Shown here in pieces: positions 22,897 to 33,045 of a stretch of DNA of 64,000 nucleotides (position 1 is its first letter; each line of letters opens with the position of its first letter). Source of the stretch: Taudactylus pleione (Eukaryota; Chordata; Amphibia; Anura; Myobatrachidae); the NCBI GenBank assembly GCA_031769625.1, contig JAUIMM010000702.1, forward strand, positions 1,671,001-1,735,000, read 5' to 3'. The translations under genes were made by a program, and so were the position numbers. The notes under the pieces are model-generated. The model had not been told where the DNA came from. It did no database searches and worked only from the letters and a program-made list of their open reading frames with translations.

Positions 22897-23265
22897 GGCC
22901 CTGATTCAGAGCCGGACACTCTGACAGAGCGCTCGCTCTGAATCAGGCCATCCTTCTTAATTTTTAGAGTGGCCTCCTTGCCACTCGTATAGCTGTGGGT
23001 GACCACCCACAGCTATAGCGAGCAGCCAGGAAGATGGTCGCGATGGTCAAGACCATCGCGACCATCGGGCTTGCGACGAGACCCTTGTGGTAGGGTCTCG
23101 TTGCCGCAAGCCCTGGAGTGCTTTCAGCTCTATCAGAGCCGGAAGCACTCCCACTGACATCACTTGTGATGACAGTGGGGCCGGCCCCAGACGGTAGGCG
23201 TTCCCATGGGAACATCTCTGTCTGGGCAGCCACGCCCCTGGCACGCCCACCAAAGGGGGTGTGCT
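22897..23265. mobile_element. Family-1 MITE, copy D, one end missing
   Basis: Starts GGCCCTGATTCAGAGCC after AAT (22894-22896), inside the LINE RT at the YxDD codons. It carries the same hairpin modules as copies B and E: the ACTCTGACAGAGCGCTCGCTCTGAATCAG tip region, the TGTGGGTGACCACCCACA stem (about 22,994-23,013), the GATGGTCGCG..CGCGACCATC stem and a GGGCTTGCGACGAGACCC block. Sequence stops matching after GGGGGTGTGCTAAAA at about 23,265, where copy E continues with its long stem. The right end and second duplication are absent. Confidence 0.8.
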
Positions 23266-23434
23266 AAAAAATCTTTTACTATCCATTAATATTTCTCTCT
23301 GTCTACTGTATCAGTTAGCAAGCAAAAAAATTGGATTTCCAATTGGCCATGTGTTACAAATATGAGTTTCTTTGTTTTGTAAAATAATGTTATTGTTATA
23401 TGTGAATTTTAATAATTAAGTTGTTATAAAGAGG
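23266..23434. other. AT-rich spacer, nothing recognised
   Basis: No resumption of the LINE RT was found after the truncated MITE. Confidence 0.4.
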
Positions 23435-23685
23435 ATACAGTCATATTGCCGGCGGGTGGGATGCCGGGCGTTGATATACCGCCACCCGAATCCCGCCGCC
23501 CGGCAATATGCCGACGCCAATATCCCTGGGGAGGTTAGGGTCAGTCATCACCAAGGAAGGGTTAGTGGGGAAAGAGGGAGGTTAGGGTACTTACCTACCG
23601 CTGTTAGGATTCTGTAGCATACGGATTCCAGTGTCAGGATTTCAGCCGGCGTCTATTCAGCCACCGGCATATCACATCGATTCCA
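23435..23685. mobile_element. Palindromic element relic with GCCGG words and GGTTAGGG interior
   Basis: Left CATATTGCCGGCGG and right CCACCGGCATATCACATC form an inverted pair. An inner stem TGCCGGGCG / CGCCCGGCA lies at 23,461-23,505. The centre has GAGGTTAGGGTCAG and GGAGGTTAGGG. Related in design to 12,690 and 26,916. Confidence 0.5.
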
Positions 23686-24050
23686 TATTAAAGATGATCA
23701 ATCTTTTTCTAAGTTACTCTGTGAAATATTCACTTTATACCAGATTTAGCTTCATAATTTTTCGTTCTCTGGTGGAATTTACAATTGAGTTTTCAACGTG
23801 AATCTGCAGAACAGTTTTGTTCCATCCAGACTTCTCCTTTATTGCTTCCATGCCACTTGACGTACTGTATCATGTGTCACACACTATAACTACTCTTTCT
23901 TACTAACTGCTACTGTGAGAAGGGAGGGAATGTAGGCAGAAATAAAAGGAGTATAAATGACTAAGAACGAAAGAGAAAATTAATGTGAAAAATAGAGAGA
24001 AAATTAAGGAATCAAAAAAAGAGAAATAGAGAGGACAGAAGAAAGAGTGA

Positions 24051-24249
24051 GGGGTCTAGTTACTAAGAAGTGTTAGGAAACAGAGTGAAAAGTGATAAGA
24101 AAGTGATAAGGTGCCAGCCAATCAGCTCTCAACTGTAATTTTTCAAACACAGCCTGTGAGATGACAGTTGGGAGCTGATTGGTTGGCACCTTATCGCTTT
24201 CTTATCACTTTTCACTCTGTCGCCTAACACTGCTTAGTAAATAGACCCC
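24051..24249. mobile_element. Hairpin MITE
   Basis: GGGGTCTAGTTACTAAG at the left, CTTAGTAAATAGACCCC at the right. The full arms include AGTGATAAGGTGCCAGCCAA and TTGGTTGGCACCTTATC. Flanks TGA and TTA differ at one base. Very similar to 39,001-39,199. Confidence 0.82.
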
Positions 24250-24252
24250 TTA

Positions 24253-25830
24253 GTGAGTAGTGCAATACTGCTTTGTTATAGAAAATATGATCTTGTCATT
24301 TCACATACATATGTGTATTACTGGAAATGGATTTATAACTTCTGTAATTATGACTAATGAGCCATAGATCCTGTATAGTAAAGGCAAAAAGTGTATCTTC
24401 CCTACTAGCATTGTACATGACGTAATGTTCTCACACTAATGGAACCATCTTGTTAAAGAATATAGCAACTTGTGATCAACTCACATGCAAACTATCTCCT
24501 TTGGGAAATTTCCATGGCACATGGCACAGGGTATTAACTACTAAATAAAAAATTAAATAAGTACTGCCTGCTGGAGGAACAGGGAAGGCGTTTCCAGATG
24601 GATCTCCTGCACATTGATAGTGATGACGGCTATTAGACCAAGCATATGGATAGGGTAGTGCAGATACTGTACATAGATGCATGCAACTTTGATATATGGG
24701 TAAATATCTGCATTTACTGTAGTTGTGGGCAAGCAATGCAAATGCAATTGCAGCCAACTTATATTCAACTCTGAAACAGTCTCTATATAAAGGGGTTATA
24801 TGCTTATTTTAAAGTGTTGTTCCTACTAAGGGAGCAACAGCTAGTTCTACAAGTTTAACTGAAATGATGAGTAAGTCAGCAGCTTTATCAAGTGAAATCG
24901 TGTGGTGCAATTCATCTCATATTCCTCCTCACTAGCTCAGCCAGGCTTGCTGAATTTCTAATCAAAGTGCTAGTACAGCAGATGCTTCCTTATGATTGTT
25001 TTAATTTAACCAATGTCTTATCTTAGCAACCAATTTTAGGTGACTATTTTTTAAAATGTTTGTTTCACAATATGTTGAACTAAAATTATTATTAAAAGTT
25101 CTGGCAAAAGGCAGCTGACACAGTGTACAATGACTGTCAGTGACATGTATTCATTCACTGAGACACCCACATATGCATAACTGTATGCCTACATGACATT
25201 ACTGTGCCCCGTGCTATCTCTTTATCCCCACATACTATCAGTATTACGTCCACATGCCACGCTGCTTTCATCCATTATATTACCCCCGTATGATAACTCT
25301 GAAATGTGTCCTTTGCGATGGTGATTGACCTGGCTTACAGGTCTGCTTCCTTTGTCCACCTGTGCATTTATTCTGTTAGAATAGACGATGCCATGATGGC
25401 AATACCAGTGCTGTTCCCCCCAGCCAATTGCTAACCGGTGACAGGTGATCAGTTGCACCCACTTAGCAGTGACAGGGTAATAAAACTCTGACAAAGTGTA
25501 TAACATATTTTTACTTTATGAGATGAAATTTTGTGCGTTTAATTTTATTTTTGATTATTTTGGGTTACAGCAAATTAATTTGATAAAAAAGAAAATGAAA
25601 TAACATTTTTATTACATTTTTAAAGTACATTAGTTACAATCAGTACCCAATAAATGCCATGAAAAGTAATATAACATTGTGGAAATATATTTTTTATAAT
25701 GTAAGTGGAATTTCCAACTTCCATTTGTGTTTCTCCCTGGCCACAGATTATTTTGCACCCGTGACTTCAATTGCACAAATGATTATTCTGTATCTAAGTT
25801 AATAAATATTTTATAAATCATATTGTAACT
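24253..25830. other. Unique-looking stretch, no gene recognised
   Basis: No transposon ends found. A 94-codon minus frame at 25,222-25,506 and a 93-codon frame at 24,476-24,757 lack recognisable domains or exon signals. Confidence 0.4.
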
Positions 25831-25995
25831 GGGGGGTGTACCAAGCCTTGGAGAGAGAGAAAGTGGAGAAGTTTCCAAAACAATAAGCTTCTGTCATTTA
25901 TCTAGCACAGTCTTTGAAATGACAGATAGACGGTGTTTGGTTGCTTTGGGCAACTGTTCCACTTTATCTCTCTCCAAGCCTTGAGGCTTCTCCCC
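25831..25995. mobile_element. Hairpin MITE, diverged
   Basis: Left CCAAGCCTTGGAGAGAGAGAAAGTGGA pairs with right CCACTTTATCTCTCTCCAAGCCTTG (about 25,958-25,983), and CTGTCATTT faces AAATGACAG across the loop. Same design as the copies at 20,299 and 59,530. No clean duplication. Confidence 0.65.
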
Positions 25996-25998
25996 TTA

Positions 25999-26907
25999 GG
26001 TGAGATGTAATTAGATAATGGTAAGTATTTAACTTCAGTTGTCACCACACAAAGCACATGATGAGATGGAGTAACACATTGGGAACACTTTAGTTTAAGA
26101 GGTAACCTGCTTACACATTTGGAATGTTAGGATGGATGCTGACAGCATAAGACATTTGACCTTGTCCATGGATAGAGTCATTTCATTCAAATGCATAATT
26201 CATAGGCACCATCACTTTCACATCAGCCTGTAAGGTAACAATTTAATAAGTTAACAGTAAAAGTACTTAAATTACAGTGTTAAAAAAATAAAGACCCAAT
26301 GTGAAAAAGAAAGAATATATTTAATGTACACAGACTCCAACTTTAAAACAAAACAAAAAAAGGTCAATTCAGTTTATCTATGTTTTCCAGGAGAGACTAT
26401 TTTATATATGGCAGCACTTTCAATGTATCTCTTTACATTATCAAATATATATTAAATATGTCCTACTCATCCTCTGTCTTTGTGTGAGTCTCCACATGAA
26501 CAATAAATCCACATTGGAATTTACATTAACAATTATATACAAATTGAAAACCAGATTTATACCCCCAAATATCCTTCAAGCCCTCAACGGCCCTCTCAGC
26601 CTTACAGCATTAATTTAAGATCAAAAGCTTCAACAGCAAAGCTAATAACAATAATGACAAAACAATATGGAATGGAATAATAAAATTCCTAGAAGGCTAC
26701 TTTAGCTATAAGTCATATTCTACAGAAATGTACTTGTTTTAAAGTAAACAAATCAAAATCATATAAATTAAATGGTATGGCATGCTTAGATTAACACAAA
26801 CAACTGAGTGACTAAAAGAATTATAAAATTGAAAACTATATTTTGTGGCAAAAAAATACATATAATGGTACCTCACAATTACAGTGGTATGCACAGTTGA
26901 AAGCATT
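25999..26907. other. AT-rich stretch, nothing recognised
   Basis: No inverted termini, tandem arrays or coding features seen. Confidence 0.45.
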
Positions 26908-26915
26908 GTTACAAA

Positions 26916-27276
26916 GGGATCCAGTCAATATCCGGACAATCAGGATGCGGCGCTTAGAATGCGCCGGAATCCCGACACCTGTCAGAATCCCGGCGCTGGC
27001 ATCCTGATCACCAGCATCCTGATGGTAAGTACTGTGGAAAGGGGGAGGGTTAGGGTTAGGCACTAAGGAAAAGGGTTAGGTTTAGGGTTCGGGGAGGGGG
27101 AGGTTAGGTTTAGGCACTAGGGGGGGGAGGTTAGGTTTAGGCACCGAGGTGGGAGGGTTAGGGTTAGAGTAGGGAGTGGGAAAGGGTTAGGATACTGACT
27201 GACAAGCATTAATATCCTAACCTTGTAAGGATTATGACAACCGGGATCCTGATCGCCGGCATTCCAAACCCAACTC
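26916..27276. mobile_element. Palindromic element with GGGTTAGG interior (8-bp TSD GTTACAAA)
   Basis: A 361-bp segment flanked by the perfect 8-bp direct repeat GTTACAAA (26908-26915, 27277-27284). Ends are GC-rich: CCAGTCAATATCCGG..CAGGATGC at the left and CCGGGATCCTGATCGCCGGC at the right, with CCGGCGCTGGCATCCTGATCACC inside. The centre, 27,045-27,170, has repeated GGGTTAGG/GGTTTAGG words. An 8-bp duplication suggests a hAT-like mechanism. Confidence 0.7.
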
Positions 27277-27417
27277 GTTACAAATAGTGGACATTTTTTG
27301 TAGAACAGTACATTTTAAATGGTATATTGATCAATTTTAGTTACTACTGTACAATCTAACACTTTAGTAGATTGTATTAGTTTTTTATCAATAAAAAAAG
27401 GTTCAATTATTATTATA

Positions 27418-27462
27418 CATCCCTTTGATGAAGTCCTGAAGCAGACGAAACGTGTTGGGATG
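27418..27462 (+). ncRNA. Hammerhead-ribozyme-like relic
   Basis: The order of parts matches a type I hammerhead. CATCCC (27418-27423) pairs perfectly with GGGATG (27457-27462) as helix I. TTGATGA (27425-27431) stands for the CUGAUGA core. GTC and GAC close a short helix II (about 27433-27446). An intact GAAA (27447-27450) follows, then a very short ACGTGT helix III and a U before helix I. Two defects are visible: core C3 is T, and one extra T (27424) precedes the core. Such short-helix-III hammerheads are known from Penelope-like retroelements. Activity is doubtful. Confidence 0.45.
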
Positions 27463-27735
27463 CTCTATCCACTTACCTTCAAGAACTTGTGAACATCCTT
27501 TTTAAGAGAAGCATTTGATCCTTGTCCTGTCCCATTTTTTATGATATTTATTTGCTTATTATTTTATGAATTGTAATATAGCCTGGAGTTTTATTTGTGA
27601 GGTGCCACAATTTGTATGCAGTGCCATACAAAAGGTAAGAAGAAAATGGTAAAATACACAGAATAAATACAATGCGCAACAGTAAACAGTAAATGTTTTT
27701 AAAATGTTATTACTCTTGGCTCCTCCGGATAATCT
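27463..27735. other. Flank of the ribozyme-like motif; nothing else recognised
   Basis: No Penelope reverse transcriptase or GIY-YIG fragment could be read in any frame here. Confidence 0.4.
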
Positions 27736-27737
27736 TA

Positions 27738-28042
27738 AACTGGGTGCACACTTAACAACGGTGTGATCCAGTAATGCGACGATGCGATGAAACAATATAT
27801 CACATCGCCATACACACTACGTGATCTGTTGTACAACGATGCAATATATCATTACAGGCTTCATGTAACAACACCATGTCGTCAGTGAAATCATCCATTG
27901 TACGTGCAGAACATCCAACGGACCAATGCAATGAACAATGCGTGAAAACATTGGATTGGGGTCGACACTATACGATGGTCAGGTAGATTGTTTGAAAGTA
28001 CCAAGATCGCACGATATAACATATAGAGTGTACTCAGACTTA
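27738..28042. mobile_element. Family-3 MITE, diverged
   Basis: Left AACTGGGTGCACACTTAACA and right TATAGAGTGTACTCAGACTT are a diverged terminal pair. The interior has CGATGCGATG / ATCGCACGAT words as in the other copies. No clear target duplication. Confidence 0.55.
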
Positions 28043-28358
28043 CACTTTAAAAAAAATGCATTATCTTTAAATCAAATTTGACTCATAGAAGTCAATGAAA
28101 GGTCTGTTGGGACCATAAAAGATATTCCACCCTAGATATTGATTCAGCACAAAACAAAACAGCCCAGTCTTGTAAGTAAGTGATAGACTGATGCTTATAG
28201 CCACACTGTTAAATTCTATAATTACATGGATTTATTATATAAACATATTCTCCTATATAATAATGTTGATTAGCACTTGCTATCTCAATTATTTTTTATT
28301 TTGCTGTATTTTATAACAAAATATGGTACAATATTATGATTATAGTACTATAGACTAT

Positions 28359-28907
28359 GGCCCTCATTCAGAGCCGTACGCTCTGAGCAGAGCGCACGCT
28401 CTGAATGAGGGCCGGCCTCCATGAAAATGGAGCGTCCTTCTGGACGTTCGTATAGCTGTGGGTCACCACCCACAGGCTATACGAGCGTGCATTTTGATGG
28501 CCGCGATGGTCGAGACCATCGCGACCATCGAAATTGCGAGCCGGAGCCTGCGGTTGAGGTTTTCAACCGCAAGCTCCGGAGTGATTTTGGCTCTATCAGA
28601 GCCAAAATCACTCCCACTGACATCACTAGTGATGTCAGTGGGCCGGCTTTTGATGGGAGGCGTTCCCGTGGGTACGCCCCCGTCAAGGAGGCACGCCCCC
28701 GGCACGCCTACCAAAGGGGGCGTGCTGTCAATCAACATTGACAGCACGCCCCCTTTTATCGGACACAACGAGCGAAGGACTTTCCTTCGCTCGTCGCGTC
28801 TGGCGCATGCGCACGACGGAGCTCCCTCCATCGTGCGCATGCTCAGTCCAGAACATCGACCCACTTGCGAGCAGACAGCCGCTCGCGAGTGGGTCTGAAT
28901 CAGGCCC
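28359..28907. mobile_element. Family-1 'hairpin-chain' MITE, copy E (TSD TAT)
   Basis: A 549-bp element, GGCCCTCATTCAGAGCC to CTGAATCAGGCCC, flanked by TAT (28356-28358, 28908-28910). Nearly all of it is consecutive hairpins: tip 28,367-28,408; 28,448-28,484 (16-bp arms, one bulge); 28,496-28,529; 28,541-28,579; 28,580-28,612 (14-bp arms, GAGCCAAAATCACT); a perfect 30-bp palindrome 28,613-28,642; 28,713-28,756 (20-bp perfect arms, 4-nt loop); 28,804-28,842 (GCATGCGCACGA arms); 28,861-28,893. Overlapping frames of 69-146 codons on both strands follow from this symmetry and are not genes. Confidence 0.92.
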
Positions 28908-28910
28908 TAT

Positions 28911-29166
28911 ATCAATAAAAATAAATGTTTTAAATCCATGCACAGTGCATCTCAAATAATTAACTTCTGTCATCTGTCTGTACTTGTGTGTAAACATTAA
29001 TAAATCTAAGATATAGTGCTAATTACCCGCAGCGAGACTCTTCCTTCTGTACACATGCTCTCACTATGCTTCTTACTGGATGGGAGATATCTATATATGC
29101 TCCTATAGATAAGGCAACAATGTGTTGCAATATCTGTTTAGAACACTAAACTGCTCAACACATAAA
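28911..29166. other. Spacer, nothing recognised
   Basis: Short AT-rich interval between two MITEs. Confidence 0.4.
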
Positions 29167-29169
29167 TAA

Positions 29170-29503
29170 GGGCACATACACACTGGATGATTTTTATGAA
29201 TGACATGAATAACAATATCGTTAAACGATATATCGTTCAAATCGTCCAGTGTGTATGAACGTAACGATGAATGATGCATGCTCTCATGGATCGTTAACGA
29301 TATCCCCAGTCGTCTGTACATGCAGCTCAATCTGGGGATATCGTTAACGATACCATGCTGCCGAATGCAGCATGCCCCCCATGCTGTCGTTCGTCGTTGC
29401 TGGCATTGGCAAGTGTGGAAGCACTTAACGATGCCGGCACCCCCGCCGGGACTGCCGCTGCCAATATCGCTCCGTACACACATTGTCCAGTGTGTACAGG
29501 GCT
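29170..29503. mobile_element. Family-3 MITE
   Basis: Left GGGCACATACACACTGGATG and right GTCCAGTGTGTACAGGGCT. The inner arms ACGATATATCGTTCAAATCG and repeated CGTTAACGATA words are strongly palindromic. TAA precedes and TTA follows, one mismatch from a perfect duplication. Confidence 0.75.
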
Positions 29504-29506
29504 TTA

Positions 29507-30135
29507 GACCTTTTGTGCCACCTGTCAACAGGCTCAATGTAAGCCACACATAAAGCTTCATAAGAACTTTAAAATGAATCTGTCTGAAATGTTTGTTAAT
29601 TTAAAATGTTCATGCCTGTGTTTTTAATAATTCTAATAATAAGAACTTAATGCAAATCATGCTCCGCGGCAGAGTACATTGTTTTGCAGAGTCACGGTGA
29701 TACAATCTTCCAGTTTCACTTTGCCATACCATGGAGTGATATCTGGTATTTATACATTTGTATTTTATGAAATCATTGTGTATAAATTTAGCTGGGGTGA
29801 CAACATTAAATTCATTCTACTGTATGGTGCAGTTCGGTGAGGACTGGGCACACTAAAGGCCAATTTCTTCCTGAAGAAATGAGCAAAATCATACAGCCCA
29901 ATGTGGAGTGAGGTGAATGAGGACCATTGATGCCTTCTACAATTTCTCATTGCTTGGATCCAGGGTAATTAGATATGTTAAAATTGGGCCAATGTTCTGA
30001 GCATATATTACTAACTGCTGGTATTAATGAAGTTCATTGATAAAATGTATGAATGAACTGCACTGGACAATTTTATTGTACCTCCATTACATCACTGCTT
30101 TAGTAAGATATACATAATATAGCAACTACTGGTAC
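29507..30135. other. AT-rich stretch, nothing recognised
   Basis: No termini or coding features. Confidence 0.4.
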
Positions 30136-30138
30136 TAT

Positions 30139-30737
30139 GTGCCTGATTCAGAGCCGGACGCTATTTGCGCTCGCTCGTTCAGAAAAAGGGGCCGGATATT
30201 TAAATAGAGCGCTCGCTCTTTGCGGTCTGTTGACACCTCTATGTCTGAACGAGCGAACGAAACATGCGCTCGCTATTTTTTAAAAAACGCCCCCTGGCCG
30301 CTCGCATCATACGTCATCTCCGCTATTTATTAGATTAATCGAGTACATCGAAAGGCATCTGAACTGCTCGAAGTGCTTGTGGTAGCATTTTCCTACCGCA
30401 ATCATGCGAGCAGTTCAGGCTAAAAGACAACCAAGTGACGTGGTCGATGATGCTGCTTTGTTAATTATGCACACCCTTAAAACGCCCGTTTTGAACGCTT
30501 GGCTCGCCTGCGTTCGGATCTCCACTCCCCGTTTTCAAGCACCTTCCCCTGTTACCACCCACAAACGCCTCATTCTGTCACTCAAACTAGCAGGCATTCG
30601 CTATTTTGCGAGCACACAATTTCCGACCGCAATGACTGGTTCGCGCATGCGTATTACAACCCATACGCATGCGCAGTTGTACGAACATCGCTCGGACCGA
30701 ACGAGCGACCGCTTACGAGCGGCTCTGAATCAGGCCC
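30139..30737. mobile_element. Family-1 MITE, copy F (TSD TAT)
   Basis: Left GTGCCTGATTCAGAGCCGGA, right GGCTCTGAATCAGGCCC, flanked by TAT (30136-30138, 30738-30740). Its interior is copy A in the opposite orientation: AACGCCCGTTTTGAACGC, GTTACCACCCACAAACGCCT and CTGTCACTCAAAC. The right tip contains a GCGCATGCG..CGCATGCGC stem at about 30,641-30,673. Confidence 0.88.
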
Positions 30738-30740
30738 TAT

Positions 30741-31189
30741 GCCATTATAAGGGGGAACTAGGAATTTAAATATCAAGCTGTGGAAGAACAAACATATTAG
30801 CAACAAAATGTTATGACAATGAGCTAAATTCAAATATATATATTTTAATAATAATATAAATAATGTTAAATAAAACTTTTATTCTATAAACTTTCTCTTT
30901 TCTCCAGAAGAATTAGTTGAATAATCCTGATTAGAGGCTCTGCCATTGTCAGCCTGTACTGCTTCAAACAAATTATTTGGATATATGGAATTTTAAAATG
31001 GTCTATTAAACTTTGTCCTGAGCCCAGTTTCTTTTGCTTGAGTAAGGAATATTCAACTGTAACAAGTCCTGTTTATCTCCATTTGTTTCATGTTTCTTTG
31101 GTGGGCACATACATGTTGCTGGGGCTCAGCTGATTATGTTTCCTCCTTATCTATTTAGCAGTTGACTTTCTGAGATAGTCTGATGTTTC
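30741..31189. other. AT-rich stretch, nothing recognised
   Basis: No recognisable features. Confidence 0.4.
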
Positions 31190-32560
31190 TGCTTTCATTT
31201 CCAAAGTTGCTGTTAGCCAATTTGACATTAGTGGTCAATTGTGTCAAATGCTGAAGTGAGGTCAAAAAGAATGAGAATAGAGAGGTGGTGTTTGGATATA
31301 CATATGGATATACATAGGAGGAGGTCATTAGTGGCCTTTATGAGAGCAGTTTTGGTGCAGACTGAAGAGACTTAAAGCCAGATTGGAGTCAGTAAAGGAG
31401 GAAGTGGTTAGATTAGAAGAAGGGAAGGAGACAGATGGGGAGATAATTAAAGGGAGAGAGCTCAAGGGAGAATTTCCTAAAAGCATGTTTGAAGTATGAG
31501 TATAAGGTATCAAAGAAGAGAGATAGGTTGATCAGATGGGCAATATAGGACCAGGCATCAGGAGGGAGAGTCCATCGAAGCATGAGGGATGGAGTCAAAG
31601 GGATAGATGAATGGTGGAGAAGAGGAGGGGAATGAACTTCAACATTGGAAGGAAGGGAGAAAGAGGACAAGGATAGCAGTCCTGGTTGGGTGGGAGGATC
31701 CTTAGGGAATTTTAAAGATAATGTAGGTGACAAAGTCAAGAGCACTTAGGTAGGAGGGGAATGGGAGAGGAGAGGGGAAAGGAAATATTTCCAGGTGGCA
31801 AAGAGGCAGCAGGGGTTGGAAGAGTAGGAGGAGATGAGGCACTTGAAGTCTTTAAGTAGGACTGTTTAGTAACTGAAAGACTATAGGAGGAAAAAATTAA
31901 TTTGAAGTGGATCGAGCTGGCAAAAGAGCATAGTTTACTACAGGGGTCTTTAGCAGACCAAAACCACTTTTGAATAGAAAGAAACAGTTTGATTAGGTCA
32001 GTTAATGGTAGTAATGGGGGAGAGAATACAGTCTAAAGAAGAGGAAAAACGAATGGGTCCAGAGTATCATGATTACTCTTAGTGACAGTACTCTTCTGGG
32101 GAGAGAAGGTGGAAGGAAATGCAGAGAAGAGGTAGTGGTTATAGAGAGGGAGGTGAGAGTTGATTAAGTTGGAGACAGTATAGAAGTGAGAAAAAAGCAG
32201 GCCAAGGCGATTTATGTGGAATGGGAGGAGGTTAATTGAGAAAGGCCAAATTAGGTGGGGAGTGAGAGAAGTTTGCAGGCAGCAGGACTGGAGGAATTGT
32301 CAATTGGGAAGTTAAAGTCTCCCAGATTGAGTGGGAAAGGTCAGTGGAGAGAAAGTGGGGTAGCCAAGCAGTGAGGTTGTCAAGGAATTGGTAGACCAGG
32401 GAAAATAAAATATGGTGCAGTAGCAATGCAAGGTGGACAGGACGGAAGAAGTAGTTTGGGTGGACCTCGAGTGAGAAAGGGAAGGGTGGAGATTTGTTGG
32501 CAATGTAGGTTGAGGGAGTAGAGGAAATAAGAACTAGGTAAGACATAATGAAACATTAAA
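31190..32560 (-). pseudogene. L2-like LINE ORF2, degraded (endonuclease and RT parts)
   Basis: Minus-strand relic of a LINE ORF2. In order along that strand: LGDFNFP, the catalytic strand of the APE-type endonuclease (32,323-32,305); NYLPICLLPF, matching the NYRPISLL start of RT (31,445-31,416); LQSGFKSLQSAPKLLS, matching QSGFR..HSTETAL (about 31,385-31,335); and FDLTSAFDTIDH, RT motif A with its catalytic Asp (31,266-31,231). Each sits in a different frame or is split by stops. The downstream RT and 3' end are missing after about 31,195, so the copy is truncated. Motifs are of the same type as the LINE at 22,464. Confidence 0.75.
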
Positions 32561-32724
32561 AAAGTGCAGTGAGGTAAACAAATAGTTTATTGAAGGAAGT
32601 AAAGATGGCGGGACAAAGGGTTATGCAGCTGTGGATATCTAGAAATGGAAAGAGTCGAGGGATCTGGGTAGCACATGTGGAGACGGGGCATTGGTGAAAT
32701 AGGCAGAATAGTAAAGGTTTTAAG

Positions 32725-33045
32725 GGGGAATTAAATTAGCCATTGTAATATACTGAGGGCTAATTGATCCTCCGGAGTTATTCAATTCGCTGCACTTAAC
32801 AGGGATTTCTGAACATACCTGAAATCAAATCTCTGTTAAAGAGCATGATAACAGGTGCCGTGACCCTGTTAAGCACAGGTCCATGAACTTATCATGGATT
32901 CTATGTGTTATCCCCGTTAACACGTTAATTTACCAGGAGTTAAATTGGGTGAAAAAGGGGCTGGAATTGAATAGCCCCACATGTTAAAGCCTGAGGCTAC
33001 CACACTTTTTCACCGCTATTAAATTAACAGGGCTAATTAAATTCA
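32725..33045. mobile_element. MITE-like element inside the LINE relic
   Basis: GGGGAATTAAATTAGCC at the left and GGGCTAATTAAATTCAGG at the right form an inverted pair; GTTAA/TTAAC words fill the interior (CCCTGTTAAG, CCCCGTTAACACGTTAAT). It appears to interrupt the antisense LINE. No target duplication could be fixed. Confidence 0.55.

Noticed and set aside
28421..28898. Overlapping frames of 69-146 codons on both strands
   Set aside because: They lie wholly within the hairpin-chain MITE, whose palindromes make both strands alike and GC-rich.
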